Source: Plantibacter auratus
GTDB taxonomy: Bacteria > Actinomycetota > Actinomycetes > Actinomycetales > Microbacteriaceae
Direction of reading: 5' to 3'
Assembly: GCF_050587365.1 (NCBI RefSeq)
Contig: NZ_JBOBFV010000004.1
Coordinates: 332,840-396,839 of the forward strand
Length of the DNA stretch: 64,000 nucleotides
The notes under the pieces were generated by a model. That model did not search any database and was not told the origin of the DNA. It saw only the letters and a program-made list of their open reading frames with translations. Both the position numbers and the translations under genes were made by a program. Positions 1-8,142 of this stretch are shown in pieces (the stretch's first letter is position 1; every line of letters begins with the position of its first letter).

Positions 1-39
1 GGCGGTGGGAACGGTGTTCGACTTCGTCCAGTCCTTCAC
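1..39 (-). CDS. First 13 codons of the gene after hemC, probably hemD (partial)
   Basis: A GTG at 39-37 overlaps the TGA stop of hemC (GTGA) and opens a frame that runs off the window edge, reading VKDWTKSNTVPTA. The overlap has the same form as the other junctions of this heme operon, which suggests translational coupling. In many actinobacteria hemC is followed by hemD (uroporphyrinogen-III synthase), so that is the likely identity, but thirteen residues cannot prove it. hemB is the main alternative. Confidence 0.4.
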   Translation of the reverse strand, partial: MKDWTKSNTVPTA

Positions 40-983
40 GCAGCGCCTCCCAGCGGGGCGAGGTCGGCTGCGCCGGCCTCGATGAGCTCGTCCGCGAGCG
101 AGACACCGAGCGCGTCGGCCGCTTGCAGCAGCTCCCGTCCGTGTCCGTCGCCGGAGAACCCCTCCGCGCGGCTCTCCCGGTGGATCATCTCGGTGCCGTC
201 GAGCGAGTAGACGGCGGCCTGCAGCACGAGGTCCTCGTCGTCGAGCCAGGCTGCGGCACCGACGGGGGCCGAGCAACCGGCCTCGAGTCGACGGAGCACG
301 GCCCGCTCCGCCGTCGCCTGCCAGCGGCTCGGCGCGTGGTCGAGCAACGCGATGGAACCGGCGATGGACGATTCGTCGTCGTCGAGGCACTCGATCGCGA
401 GCGCCCCCTGCCCCGGCGCGGTCGGCCAGGTGTCGAGGTCGAAGAGCCCGGTGACGGCGTCGAGGCGTCCGAGGCGGGTGAGACCGGCGGCCGCGAGGAC
501 GACGGCGTCGAGGTCGTCGTCGATGCGGCGCAGGCGGGTGTCGATGTTGCCGCGGATGTCGACGACCTCGAGGTCGGGCCGGATACGCTTCAGCTGCGCG
601 ATCCGACGCGGTGAGCCGGTGCCGATCCTGGCACCCTGCGGCAGGTCGTCGAGCGAGCGGTCGTCGGAGGCGCACAGGGCGTCGCGCGGATCCTCACGCA
701 TGGGCATGGCGGCGATCGTGAAGCCCTCGGCCGGAGCCGTCGGCAGGTCCTTCAAGGAGTGCACGACGAGATCGCACGCGCCGTCGAGCAGGGCGTCGCG
801 GAGCGCGTTGACGAACACACCCGTCCCGCCGATGGTGGAGAGCGACTCGCGACTCGTGTCGCCCTGCGTCGTGACGGTGACGATCTCGACGTCCTCACCG
901 GTGGCCGCTGTGAGGGCGTCGGCCACATGACCGGTCTGCGCCAGCGCCAGGGCACTGCCGCGGGTTCCGATGCGAAGGGTCAT
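36..983 (-). CDS. hemC: Hydroxymethylbilane synthase (porphobilinogen deaminase)
   Basis: HemC joins four porphobilinogen molecules into hydroxymethylbilane in the cytoplasm. The 315-residue protein has the usual family length. It begins MTLRIGTRGSALALAQ, the typical N-terminal substrate-binding strand. The HSLKDLP motif carries the catalytic Asp, the DIRGNIDTRL segment supplies substrate-binding arginines, and the EAGCSAPVG motif near residue 237 holds the cysteine that anchors the dipyrromethane cofactor. ATG 983 is chosen over an upstream in-frame start at 1037 because it overlaps the hemH stop as ATGA and starts at the conserved first strand. It is third in the hemQ-hemH-hemC run and is probably translationally coupled. 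Confidence 0.96.
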   Translation of the reverse strand: MTLRIGTRGSALALAQTGHVADALTAATGEDVEIVTVTTQGDTSRESLSTIGGTGVFVNALRDALLDGACDLVVHSLKDLPTAPAEGFTIAAMPMREDPRDALCASDDRSLDDLPQGARIGTGSPRRIAQLKRIRPDLEVVDIRGNIDTRLRRIDDDLDAVVLAAAGLTRLGRLDAVTGLFDLDTWPTAPGQGALAIECLDDDESSIAGSIALLDHAPSRWQATAERAVLRRLEAGCSAPVGAAAWLDDEDLVLQAAVYSLDGTEMIHRESRAEGFSGDGHGRELLQAADALGVSLADELIEAGAADLAPLGGAA

Positions 984-2230
984 GGGGCGATCCCCGAGAA
1001 CGCCGGTTTGAAGCCCAGCCGGGCGTTCTCGCAGCACCCGGGGCGGCAGACGTCGTACCAGGGGCCGAGGTCGGTCATGTGCGGTCGTTCCTCGACGGGC
1101 GTGCCGTCGCGGCGCTCGAGGACGAGGTCGACGAGTCCCTTGACGTAGGCGGCGGCGGTGCCCGGCGTCGGGACGCGGACGGCGGCCAGGCCGTGCTCAC
1201 CGGCCGTCTCGATGGCCTCGTTGTCGAGGTCCCACATGACCTCCATGTGGTCGCTCACGAAGCCGAGCGGCACGATGACGATCGCCTTGCGGCCGGCGGC
1301 GGGCAGCTCGGCGATCGCGTCGTTGATGTCGGGCTCGAGCCACGGCATGCTCGGCGGGCCGGAGCGCGACTGGTAGACGAGCTGCCACGGCACCGAAACG
1401 CCGCTGCCGACCGCGCCACCGAGGACACCGGCCTCACGGAGCTGGTCGATGGCGTTCGCCATGACGACCTCGGCCACCGCGAGGTGCTGGGCCTCGTACG
1501 CGCCGTGGTCGCCGAAGCCGCGGAAGTCGGGGCCGGAGCGCGCGGCGTCACCGGTGGGGATCGAGTGCGTCGCGAAGAGCACCTCGATCTCCGTCTCGGC
1601 GGAGAGCTCGGGCTGTTCGCGCAGGTACTCGGCGATCGCGTCACGGACACCGTCGATGAACGGGGTCACGAAGCCGGGGTGGTCGAAGAACTGACGCACC
1701 TTGTCGATCTGGATCTCGCCCTGGAGGTTCGTCTCGTCGACGGCGATCGCGAAGTCCTCGCGGTACTGCCGACAGCTCGAGTACGAGGAGTAGGCGCTCG
1801 TGGCGATCGCGATGAGCTTCGTGAAGCCGCGCTCGTGCGCCTCGGTCAGCGCGTCGCGCAGGTACGGGTCCCAGTTGCGGTTGCCCCAGAGGACCGGGAG
1901 GTCGATGCCACGGGAGGCGAGTTCGAGCTCCAGGGCCGCCTTGAGCGCACGGTTCTGGTCGTTGATGGGGCTGACGCCGCCGAAGTGGCGGTAGTGGTGC
2001 GCCACCTCTTCGAGACGCTCCTCGGGGATCCCGCGCCCGCGCGTGACGTTGCGGAGGAACGGGATCACGTCGTCCTGGCCCTCAGGCCCGCCGAAACCGG
2101 CGAGGAGGATGGCGTCGTAGTCCGTCGGCTCGGAGACGTGCTCAGGACCGGCCGCTGCGGCGTCGGTCGCGCCGCGGACGATGCGCTCGGGGGACTCGGC
2201 TCCGGTGCTCCCCAGGTTCATGGCTGCCAT
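980..2230 (-). CDS. hemH: Coproporphyrin III ferrochelatase
   Basis: This chelatase (CpfC in newer naming) inserts ferrous iron into coproporphyrin III in the actinobacterial and firmicute heme route. The 416-residue protein carries an N-terminal extension of about 45 residues, then AILLAGFGGPEG. The LFATHSIP motif holds the metal-handling His. A C-terminal CRPGCCENARLGF segment matches the cysteine cluster thought to bind a [2Fe-2S] centre in actinobacterial ferrochelatases. ATG 2230 overlaps the hemQ TGA (TGATG), and a second in-frame ATG at 2221 is also possible. The substrate is inferred from the adjacent hemQ, which acts on the product. Confidence 0.95.
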   Translation of the reverse strand: MAAMNLGSTGAESPERIVRGATDAAAAGPEHVSEPTDYDAILLAGFGGPEGQDDVIPFLRNVTRGRGIPEERLEEVAHHYRHFGGVSPINDQNRALKAALELELASRGIDLPVLWGNRNWDPYLRDALTEAHERGFTKLIAIATSAYSSYSSCRQYREDFAIAVDETNLQGEIQIDKVRQFFDHPGFVTPFIDGVRDAIAEYLREQPELSAETEIEVLFATHSIPTGDAARSGPDFRGFGDHGAYEAQHLAVAEVVMANAIDQLREAGVLGGAVGSGVSVPWQLVYQSRSGPPSMPWLEPDINDAIAELPAAGRKAIVIVPLGFVSDHMEVMWDLDNEAIETAGEHGLAAVRVPTPGTAAAYVKGLVDLVLERRDGTPVEERPHMTDLGPWYDVCRPGCCENARLGFKPAFSGIAP

Positions 2231-2952
2231 CAGCGCACCACCTCCAATGCCTCGGCGGGCGTGATACGGCGGCCCGTGAAGAACGGCACCTCTTCGCGCA
2301 CGTGGCGGCGCGCTTCGGTGTTGCGCAGGTCGCGCATGAGGTCGACGAGTTCGACGACGTCGTCGGCCTCGAGCGGCAGGAGCCACTCGTAGTCGCCGAG
2401 GGCGAAGGAGGCGACGGTGTTGGCGAGCACACCCGTGAACGCCGCACCCTGGCGGCCGTGCTCGGCGAGCATCTTGCGACGCTCCTCCTCCGGCAGGAGG
2501 TACCACTCGTAGCTGCGCACGAAGGGGTACAGGCAGAGCCAGCCCTTCGGCTCGATGCCGCGGAGGAACCCGGGGACGTGCTGCCGGTTGAACTCGGCGT
2601 CGCGGTGGACGCCCATGGCGTTCCAGGTGGGCGCCAGCGAACCGAGGATGGCGGTGCGGCGCAGCTCGCGAAGGCCGGCCTGCAGGCCCTCGGCGGTGTC
2701 GCCGTGGAGCCACAGCATGAGGTCGGCGTCGGCGCGGAGGCCGGAGACGTCGTAGATGCCGCGCAGGGTCACGCCCTGGGCTTCGACGAGCGCGATGGAT
2801 GCTTCGAGTTCGGAGACATGCTCTTCGCCGAGCGGCAGCGCACTCGCCGGCTCGCGGCGCAGGACAGCCCAGAGGGTGAATCCTGAGGGGCCAGTCGGGG
2901 TGGCTGAGTCGGTCGGGTGGTGCGATGCCTCGGCAGAGGCCGGGTGAGTCAT
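2230..2952 (-). CDS. hemQ: Coproheme decarboxylase, chlorite-dismutase fold
   Basis: HemQ (ChdC) oxidatively decarboxylates two propionates of coproheme to give heme b, the last step of the coproporphyrin-dependent pathway. The 240-residue protein shows the family core: WNAMGVHRDAEF, a YPFVRSYEWY segment with the candidate catalytic Tyr, RKMLAEHGRQG with the candidate proximal His, and SFALGDYEWLLP. A His/Ser/Thr-rich stretch of about 25 residues precedes the first beta strand. It is the first gene of the hemQ-hemH-hemC run. Directly upstream, GAGGAT lies 6 nt before the ATG, so the transcript may be leaderless. It is divergent from the acetyltransferase gene. Confidence 0.95.
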   Translation of the reverse strand: MTHPASAEASHHPTDSATPTGPSGFTLWAVLRREPASALPLGEEHVSELEASIALVEAQGVTLRGIYDVSGLRADADLMLWLHGDTAEGLQAGLRELRRTAILGSLAPTWNAMGVHRDAEFNRQHVPGFLRGIEPKGWLCLYPFVRSYEWYLLPEEERRKMLAEHGRQGAAFTGVLANTVASFALGDYEWLLPLEADDVVELVDLMRDLRNTEARRHVREEVPFFTGRRITPAEALEVVR

Positions 2953-3031
2953 AGTCCTATCCTCACCCAGTTCGGTCGATTGGGCAAAAGGGGCAGGTCA
3001 CGATTGACACCGAGCCCAGCCTCACCGCCGA

Positions 3032-3037
3032 TACAGT
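3032..3037 (+). promoter_or_regulatory. -10 box TACAGT of the GNAT gene, leaderless
   Basis: TACAGT ends 6 nt before ATG 3044. The same spacing recurs at seven other genes here, so ATG 3044 is favoured over GTG 3041. No clear Shine-Dalgarno sequence precedes it. Confidence 0.5.
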
Positions 3038-3043
3038 CGGGTG

Positions 3044-3505
3044 ATGACCAGCGAGCAACCTCCCGTCGAGTACCACGTCGCCAGAGCGGCCGAGATGGAT
3101 CCGGTCACGCTCTACCGCGTGCTGAAGATCCGCGTCGACGTCTTCGTCGTCGAGCAGACGGCGCTCTTCGCCGATCTCGACGGTCGCGACATCGAGGACG
3201 GAACCCTCATCGCCTGGGCGCAGGAGGGCGACGAGGTACTCGCGACGATCCGGATCCTGACCGAGGCCGAGCACTCGGAGATCGGACGGGTGGCCACCGC
3301 GTTCATCGCCCGCGGGCGGGGTCTCGCCGCGGAACTGATCCGCCGCGCCGTCGCCGACCACGGGCATCGGGAACTCCGCATGGGCGCCCAGAAACGCCTC
3401 GCCGACTGGTACGGCCGGTTCGGGTTCGAGATCAGCGGCCCCGACTACGTGGAGGACGACATCGTGCACGTCCCGATGACGCGCGTCGCCACGCCGAGCG
3501 GCTGA
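3044..3505 (+). CDS. GNAT-family N-acetyltransferase, ElaA-like
   Basis: This is a 153-residue single-domain acetyltransferase of the GNAT fold, which transfers an acetyl group from acetyl-CoA to an amine. Its N-terminal YRVLKIRVDVFVVEQ segment and the central IGRVATAFIARGRGLAAELI stretch, the acetyl-CoA pyrophosphate loop region, resemble the ElaA subfamily. QKRLADWYGRFGFE near residues 115-128 is the usual C-terminal GNAT motif. The acceptor is unknown. It is divergent from hemQ and converges on the small membrane gene at 3522, so it is not obviously part of heme synthesis. GTG 3041 is an alternative start. Confidence 0.85.
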   Translation: MTSEQPPVEYHVARAAEMDPVTLYRVLKIRVDVFVVEQTALFADLDGRDIEDGTLIAWAQEGDEVLATIRILTEAEHSEIGRVATAFIARGRGLAAELIRRAVADHGHRELRMGAQKRLADWYGRFGFEISGPDYVEDDIVHVPMTRVATPSG

Positions 3506-3521
3506 CCGGCGGCGGGACGCG

Positions 3522-3773
3522 TCAGCGCGCGATGGCGCGGACGATGCCCCACACTGCCAGCCCGGCCGCACCGGCGAGGCCCGCGACGCCGGCGTAGAAG
3601 ACCGCCGGGCGTTCGACCTTGACGGTCGCGATCTGCACGATGGCACGACGCTTGGCGCGGTGCACCTGCTTCGGGACGTTGAGCTTGTCCTCGATCGCGT
3701 TCAGCGTGGCGACGAGCTCGGCACGAGCCTGCTCGGGCGAGGGCGTCGCCCCCGGGAACTGGTCAACGGTCAT
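3522..3773 (-). CDS. Small membrane protein, DUF3618 family
   Basis: An 83-residue protein with a charged N-terminal helix (SPEQARAELVATLNAIEDKL, then a basic KQVHRAKRRA patch) followed by one transmembrane helix (about residues 58-79, AVFYAGVAGLAGAAGLAVWG). This layout fits DUF3618, which is commonly encoded beside holin-X family proteins and YtxH-like proteins in actinobacteria. The function is unknown and a role at the envelope is inferred. Its ATG lies 11 nt inside the end of the upstream holin-like gene, so the two are probably cotranslated. Confidence 0.8.
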   Translation of the reverse strand: MTVDQFPGATPSPEQARAELVATLNAIEDKLNVPKQVHRAKRRAIVQIATVKVERPAVFYAGVAGLAGAAGLAVWGIVRAIAR

Positions 3774-4185
3774 ACTCGCCGAGTCCCTTCACTGCCTTGA
3801 TGTCTTCCTTCACGTTGTCCATCGGGCTCGGGTCCTCGTTGATCTTCTTGAAGTACCGCAGCGCGATCAGCACGAGGACCGCAGCGACGAGGACGAAGAG
3901 CACGAAGACGCAGAGCGCTGCCAGCCACGAGGGCATGACGAGCGCGAGCGCGAGGATCAGCACGGCGACGAGCACGCCGACCGCGAAGAAGAGGAACACC
4001 GCGGCACCGGCGACGAAGGCCGCGCCGATACCCGCGTACTTGCCCTTGTGGGCGAGCTGCGTCTTGAGGTTGGCGATCTCGGCCTTGACCAGGTTCGAGA
4101 CGACCCCGGGCAGCTGGCCGACGAGGGTCAGGAGGGATTCGTCGCGCTTGTCGTAGCGCGGCTCCGAGCGGTTGCGGTCACTCAT
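3763..4185 (-). CDS. Actinobacterial holin-X (phage holin superfamily III) membrane protein
   Basis: A 140-residue protein with a soluble N-terminal part, LTLVGQLPGVVSNLVKAEIANLK, and two strongly hydrophobic helices at about residues 53-75 and 80-105. This is the holin-X/DUF1469 pattern. Despite the family name these are usually chromosomal membrane proteins of unknown role, and no phage genes are near. ATG 4185 is preferred to ATG 4194 because the family usually begins shortly before the charged segment, but either is possible. It sits between the YtxH-like gene and the DUF3618 gene, all in one direction. Confidence 0.8.
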   Translation of the reverse strand: MSDRNRSEPRYDKRDESLLTLVGQLPGVVSNLVKAEIANLKTQLAHKGKYAGIGAAFVAGAAVFLFFAVGVLVAVLILALALVMPSWLAALCVFVLFVLVAAVLVLIALRYFKKINEDPSPMDNVKEDIKAVKGLGEYDR

Positions 4186-4202
4186 GAACGGCATCGTCGG
4201 TG

Positions 4203-4649
4203 CTACTCGCCGCTCTTGGGCTTCGGTGCCGTCGTCTTGGGCGCGGCAGGCTTGCGCACTGCGGGCTTCGAGGCCGACGACGTCGAGGTGCCGGAGGCCG
4301 TGCGGGCGTCCTTGACCGTCTCGGACACGTCCTGGACGGTGTCTTCGGTCTTCGACTCAGCCTTGCGGTGCACTGAGCCTGTCGAAGTGTCGAGCTTCTG
4401 GCCGGGCGTCGAACCCTGCTGGCTGACGACCTTCGCGACGGCGCTGACGCCGCTCCACAGAGCCGCGGGGACCTCGCTGATGCGTGCCTTGGCGAAGTCC
4501 TCGACCTTGCCGCGCTGCGCGCGCACCGGCTTCGCGTTCCACAGCTTGACCCACTGCGTCTTGATCTGCTCGTAGCGTTCGCGTCCGGCGCGGGTACCGA
4601 GCACGTAGCCCGTGAGCCCACCGACGACGAACATGACCTTGCCCTTCAT
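4203..4649 (-). CDS. YtxH-like membrane-anchored protein with repeat insertion
   Basis: A 148-residue protein. MKGKVMFVVGGLTGYVLGTR gives one N-terminal membrane helix with the glycine-rich YtxH character, followed by a charged helical region (RERYEQIKTQWVKLWN) and a low-complexity Ala/Pro/Lys/Thr tail. The start at 4649 is chosen because the upstream extension to 4688 lacks conserved features and the helix starts at once. Codons near 4371-4389 come from the dispersed repeat and read TSTGSVH in frame. This marks the junction between the helical part and the disordered tail. It is probably cotranscribed with the next two membrane genes. The function is unknown. Confidence 0.75.
   Translation of the reverse strand: MKGKVMFVVGGLTGYVLGTRAGRERYEQIKTQWVKLWNAKPVRAQRGKVEDFAKARISEVPAALWSGVSAVAKVVSQQGSTPGQKLDTSTGSVHRKAESKTEDTVQDVSETVKDARTASGTSTSSASKPAVRKPAAPKTTAPKPKSGE
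4371..4389 (-). repeat. Dispersed repeat copy inside the YtxH-like gene
   Basis: Plus-strand bases CACTGAGCCTGTCGAAGTG match the dispersed element (consensus CCCTGAGCYTGTCGAAGGG) with changes near the ends. It lies in frame in the coding sequence. Confidence 0.75.
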
Positions 4650-4781
4650 GGCGCCTCCGTCTGTTCGAGTGGTGCTGTGATGCTGCATCCAACGGGACCA
4701 GCGTAGTCGGGTGTCACTCCGACGCCACCATCCGGTCGGGGGTTGACAGGAAAAGATGCCGGGTCGGGCATATGGGCGCGT

Positions 4782-6326
4782 CTACCGCTGCAGCGCCTGA
4801 TGGCGGAGTCGTGCCGCCGCCTCGTGGGCGTCGGGGACCACCGAGGCGAGCCCCGTGCCCGACAACCAGGCACCCGTGACCGCGAGGTCGGGCACCTCGG
4901 CCACCGCTTCCCGGATGGCCGTCGAGCGTTCACGCTGGCCGCGCGCGGCGGTCGGCTGCGTCCCCGTCCAGGAGATGCGGTGGAAGCCGCGGACGCTGCC
5001 CGGGTCGAGCTGGACGCCGAGCATCGCCGACGCATCGTGCAACGCCGTCGAGAGCAGCTCCTCGTCGGTCAACGCGCTCGTCGCGTCGGCCTCGCCCTGA
5101 CGGCCGAAGGACAGGCGGACGACGTGGCGGTGCTCGCCATGCTCCTTCGCGCGGTCGGCGAGCCAGGCCCACTTCGCCGTCGCGTGGGTGAGCGCCTTGG
5201 CGTGGAGCGTCGAGCCGGGTGCGACGAGCAGCCCGGAGCCACGCGGTGCGGCGTCGAGGGCCGGTTCGTCGAGCACGATCGTCACGAGCTCGATGGGCGC
5301 GGGCAGGACCGGGTCGCCCGCGTCGTCGCCGGCGGCGGGGAGGTCGCGGAGCGCCGGCCCGACGTCGGCCAGCAGGTTGCGGGCCGGCTGCTCGGGCGTC
5401 GCGATGAGGACGAGGTCGGCCTCGAGCACCCGGCCGTCGGTCAGGGCGACGTACCAGGGGGCTTTCGACCCGCCTGCAGCCGGGGGACGCTCGCTCATCC
5501 GCGGAAGGCCTGCGTCGCCGAGGCCGACACCCGGTCCGTCCACGTCGATGTCGAACGGGTTCCGGGAGATCGCCGTGACGGCGACGCCGGTGATGAGCGT
5601 CGACCCCCACCGCTCGAGCTCCGCGGTCAAGCCGTCGACGAGGACGGTCATGCCACCGTCGAGGCCACCGACCGCGGCACCGGCGGGCGCGTTCTCCCGG
5701 AGGGCGGCGACGGCGAGGGACAGCGCCCCGGTGCGGGTCAGCGCGGCGTTCAGCCCGGGAGCCGCGCGGTCGACGTCGAGGTCGTCCGGAGCGGCCGAGT
5801 AGACGCCCGAGGTGACCGGTGCGACGAGGAGGTCGTGGACGGCCGCGCCCATGCGCTTCCGGACGAGCGCACCGAGGTTGTGCTCGGTGCCGATCGTGAG
5901 CGGCGGGCGGATGCGGTCGAGGTAGGCGCGCAGTGCACCCTTCCAGCCGATGACCCGACGGACGTCGTCGGCGAGGGGGTTCGTCGGGATGCCCAGCAGC
6001 CCCGCCTTGGGGAGCGGGACACTCCGCTGCGGCTGTCCGGGCTTGGCGACGTGCAACCAGGCCCCGGCCCGGTTGGGACGCACGACGCGGTCGGTCAGGC
6101 CCAGCTGCTCGATGAGCTCGGCGACCGAACCACCGCGCGTCGCGAAGCTCTCGGCACCGACGTCGACGCGGAGACCCCCGACCTCGGCGGCCGCGAGCGC
6201 GCCACCGAACGACTCCTGCGCGTCGACGACCGTCACCGAGATGCCGACCTTGGCGCAGTCGACCGCACCGACGAGTCCGGCCACACCACCGCCGATGACG
6301 ACGAGACGCTTCGGCTCGAGACTCAT
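4782..6326 (-). CDS. hemG: Coproporphyrinogen/protoporphyrinogen oxidase, FAD-dependent
   Basis: This 514-residue flavoprotein (HemY/CgoX type) oxidises the porphyrinogen by six electrons. With hemQ in the same cluster, coproporphyrinogen III is the likely substrate. The N-terminal VVIGGGVAGLVGAVDCAK at residues 8-25 is the FAD-binding GxGxxG loop, and ESFGGALAAAEVGGLRVDVGAE continues the family pattern. A C-terminal GAWLSGTGLASVVPDAHEAA segment closes the FAD site. ATG 6326 overlaps the hemE stop as ATGA. The further upstream in-frame start at 6479 would lie inside hemE and is rejected. Because the name hemG has been used for unrelated enzymes, hemY or cgoX is also correct. Confidence 0.94.
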   Translation of the reverse strand: MSLEPKRLVVIGGGVAGLVGAVDCAKVGISVTVVDAQESFGGALAAAEVGGLRVDVGAESFATRGGSVAELIEQLGLTDRVVRPNRAGAWLHVAKPGQPQRSVPLPKAGLLGIPTNPLADDVRRVIGWKGALRAYLDRIRPPLTIGTEHNLGALVRKRMGAAVHDLLVAPVTSGVYSAAPDDLDVDRAAPGLNAALTRTGALSLAVAALRENAPAGAAVGGLDGGMTVLVDGLTAELERWGSTLITGVAVTAISRNPFDIDVDGPGVGLGDAGLPRMSERPPAAGGSKAPWYVALTDGRVLEADLVLIATPEQPARNLLADVGPALRDLPAAGDDAGDPVLPAPIELVTIVLDEPALDAAPRGSGLLVAPGSTLHAKALTHATAKWAWLADRAKEHGEHRHVVRLSFGRQGEADATSALTDEELLSTALHDASAMLGVQLDPGSVRGFHRISWTGTQPTAARGQRERSTAIREAVAEVPDLAVTGAWLSGTGLASVVPDAHEAAARLRHQALQR

Positions 6327-7414
6327 GCGGGCTGCCAATCGTGGGCGAGGGCGACGATACGGGTCAGGACGTCCGGGTCGGTCTCGGGCGGGACCCCGTG
6401 GCCCAGGTTGAGGACGTGCGACGGCGCCGCCGTCCCCCGCTGGAGGATGTCGAGGACGTGCGCCTCGAGGACCGGCCATGGCGCGGCCAGCAGTGCCGGG
6501 TCGATGTTGCCCTGCACGGGGACGCCGCCACCGAGACGTCGGATGCCCTCGTCGAGTGCCAGCCGGTAGTCGATCCCGACCACGTCGGCGCCGACCCGGT
6601 GCATCGCACCGAGCAGTTCACCGGTCCCGACGCCGAAGTGCACCTTCGGGACGGGGAGGTCGTCGACGTGCGCGAGCGCGGCCCGGGAGGCCGGGGCGAC
6701 GTGACGCTCGTAGTCCTCGAGGGAGAGTGCCCCCGCCCACGAGTCGAAGAGCTGCGCGGCCGACGCACCGGCGAGCACCTGGGCGCGGAGGAAGCGACCG
6801 GTGACGTCCGCGCACCAGGCCATGAGCTTCGCCCACGACTCCGGGTCGGCGTGCATGAGGGTGCGGGCCGCGAGGTGGTCTTTCGACGGTCCGCCCTCGA
6901 CGAGATAGGCGGCGAGCGTGAACGGCGCGCCCGCGAAGCCGATGAGCGGCGTGCGGCCGTCGCCGATCCCCGCAAGCCCGGCGACGGTGAGCGCGACGCC
7001 CTCGCGGATGGGCGCCAGCGTGTCGTCGAGGACGGCCGGGTCGAGCGCGACGAGCGCGTCGACCTCGGCGGCCGTCCGAACCGCGGAACCCATGACGGGA
7101 CCACGGCCCGGCACGATCTCGACGGCGACCCCGGCCTGCTTCAGCGGCACCACGATGTCGCTGAAGAAGATGGCCGCGTCCGTCCGGTGCCGTCGGATGG
7201 GCTGGAGGGTGATCTCGCTCGCCATCGCCGGGTCGAGGCAGGCGTCGAGCATGGCCGTCCCGATCCGCAACTCGCGGTACTCGGGCAGCGACCGGCCGGC
7301 CTGACGCATGAACCAGACGGGCGTCCGCTCGGGACGGGTGCCGCGGTACGCGGTGATGAGCGGCGACGACTGGGTCACGCCGGTGACGAGGGGGTGTTCG
7401 GGTGGGAGACTCAC
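6323..7414 (-). CDS. hemE: Uroporphyrinogen decarboxylase
   Basis: HemE removes four acetate carboxyls from uroporphyrinogen III to make coproporphyrinogen III. The 363-residue protein has the N-terminal signature PVWFMRQAGRSLPEYR, the catalytic Asp region TDAAIFFSDIV, and FAGAPFTLAAYLVEGG. The C-terminal LGHGVPPETDPD is also typical. GTG 7414 is chosen because VSLPPEHPL fits the family start and a purine-rich GGGAGG lies about 8 nt upstream. ATG 7450 is the alternative. It is the first gene of the hemE-hemG unit, with a 4-nt overlap to hemG. The preceding gene on this strand ends at 7527 with its own hairpin. Confidence 0.95.
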   Translation of the reverse strand: MSLPPEHPLVTGVTQSSPLITAYRGTRPERTPVWFMRQAGRSLPEYRELRIGTAMLDACLDPAMASEITLQPIRRHRTDAAIFFSDIVVPLKQAGVAVEIVPGRGPVMGSAVRTAAEVDALVALDPAVLDDTLAPIREGVALTVAGLAGIGDGRTPLIGFAGAPFTLAAYLVEGGPSKDHLAARTLMHADPESWAKLMAWCADVTGRFLRAQVLAGASAAQLFDSWAGALSLEDYERHVAPASRAALAHVDDLPVPKVHFGVGTGELLGAMHRVGADVVGIDYRLALDEGIRRLGGGVPVQGNIDPALLAAPWPVLEAHVLDILQRGTAAPSHVLNLGHGVPPETDPDVLTRIVALAHDWQPA

Positions 7415-7478
7415 CCCTCCATCCTCCCATTCCCGCCCTGAGCGCGGCATGGGCGATGCCCTGCGATGCGAGGCCAGG

Positions 7479-7512
7479 CCGGTGCGGACCGTCCGGCGAC
7501 GGCCCGCACCGG
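7479..7512 (-). terminator. Hairpin after the secreted-protein gene
   Basis: CCGGTGCGG (7479-7487) and CCGCACCGG (7504-7512) form a perfect 9-bp stem with a 16-nt loop, 15 nt past the stop of the 7527-8000 gene. No clear T-run follows, so terminator function is inferred. Confidence 0.45.
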
Positions 7513-7526
7513 GGTCCGACCGTGGT

Positions 7527-8000
7527 TCAGAGCCGGTGCGACACGCTGCACGAGTGGTCGTAGCCGACCGACTCGTCGAAGGTGAACTCCACCGTCGCCA
7601 TCAGATCGTCGATGGACGGCGACGCGGAGAGGTCCTGCCAGATCCCGAGCGAGTGCCACTGGCCGTCCTGCTTCATCGAGTCGGGCGAGTGGATCCACCG
7701 CGTCGCCCCGCCGTTCTGCGACAGGCCGAGGTCGATGTTCGCCTTGTCGCCGTAGGGCGCACCGCCGGCGGTGATCCGGTACTCCTCCAGCGAGACGGTC
7801 GTCTTGCCCGAGGCGTCGCTCCCGTTCCAGACCAGGTGGACCTCGCCGGTCGCATGGAACAGACCACCCGTGTATGTGCAGGTGACCACGACATCTCCTC
7901 CCCGTGGGTACGAGGCAGGGGCCGGGGCCGCACCCATGAGCCCAGGCGTGACCATCGCTGCCGCGGCGGCGAGCGTGACGACTCTCCTGAAGTGCTGCAT
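7527..8000 (-). CDS. Secreted protein of unknown function
   Basis: A 157-residue protein with a signal peptide: basic MQHFRRV, a hydrophobic stretch of about residues 7-23, and an Ala/Pro-rich cleavage region ending near residue 30. The mature part has two cysteines (about 41 and 151) that could form one disulfide across the whole domain, and a pattern of alternating beta strands (DVVVTCTYTGG, EVHLVWNG). I do not recognise the family. The upstream region is unusually AT-rich and contains a palindrome at 8062-8080. The gene is divergent from hemA and separated from hemE by a hairpin, so it is probably transcribed alone. Confidence 0.75.
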   Translation of the reverse strand: MQHFRRVVTLAAAAAMVTPGLMGAAPAPASYPRGGDVVVTCTYTGGLFHATGEVHLVWNGSDASGKTTVSLEEYRITAGGAPYGDKANIDLGLSQNGGATRWIHSPDSMKQDGQWHSLGIWQDLSASPSIDDLMATVEFTFDESVGYDHSCSVSHRL

Positions 8001-8061
8001 AACGTTCTCCTTCGATCGTTGTGTTCCGTTCGGTCGAACGGCTTGATTCGTAGTATTGCAT

Positions 8062-8080
8062 CTGACATTTCATATGTCAG
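8062..8080. promoter_or_regulatory. Palindrome CTGACAT-5-ATGTCAG between hemA and the secreted-protein gene
   Basis: CTGACAT (8062-8068) and ATGTCAG (8074-8080) are perfect 7-bp arms around TTCAT. The site is 62 bp upstream of the secreted-protein start and about 63 bp upstream of the hemA -10 box. It is a candidate operator; the cognate regulator is unknown. Confidence 0.45.
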
Positions 8081-8142
8081 TACCCGACTGGTGGTGAGGG
8101 TGCCCTGGGCGACATCCCGGGAGCCCGACAGCGCCGCTCGGG

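Noticed and set aside
3763..4185. Prophage remnant suggested by a holin-family protein
   Set aside because: No other phage genes, integrase or att sites; holin-X proteins are ordinary chromosomal genes in actinobacteria.
4743..6569. 608-codon open frame opposite hemG
   Set aside because: Arg/Gly/Asp-rich translation without any motif, antisense to a clear FAD enzyme. It is a high-GC shadow frame.
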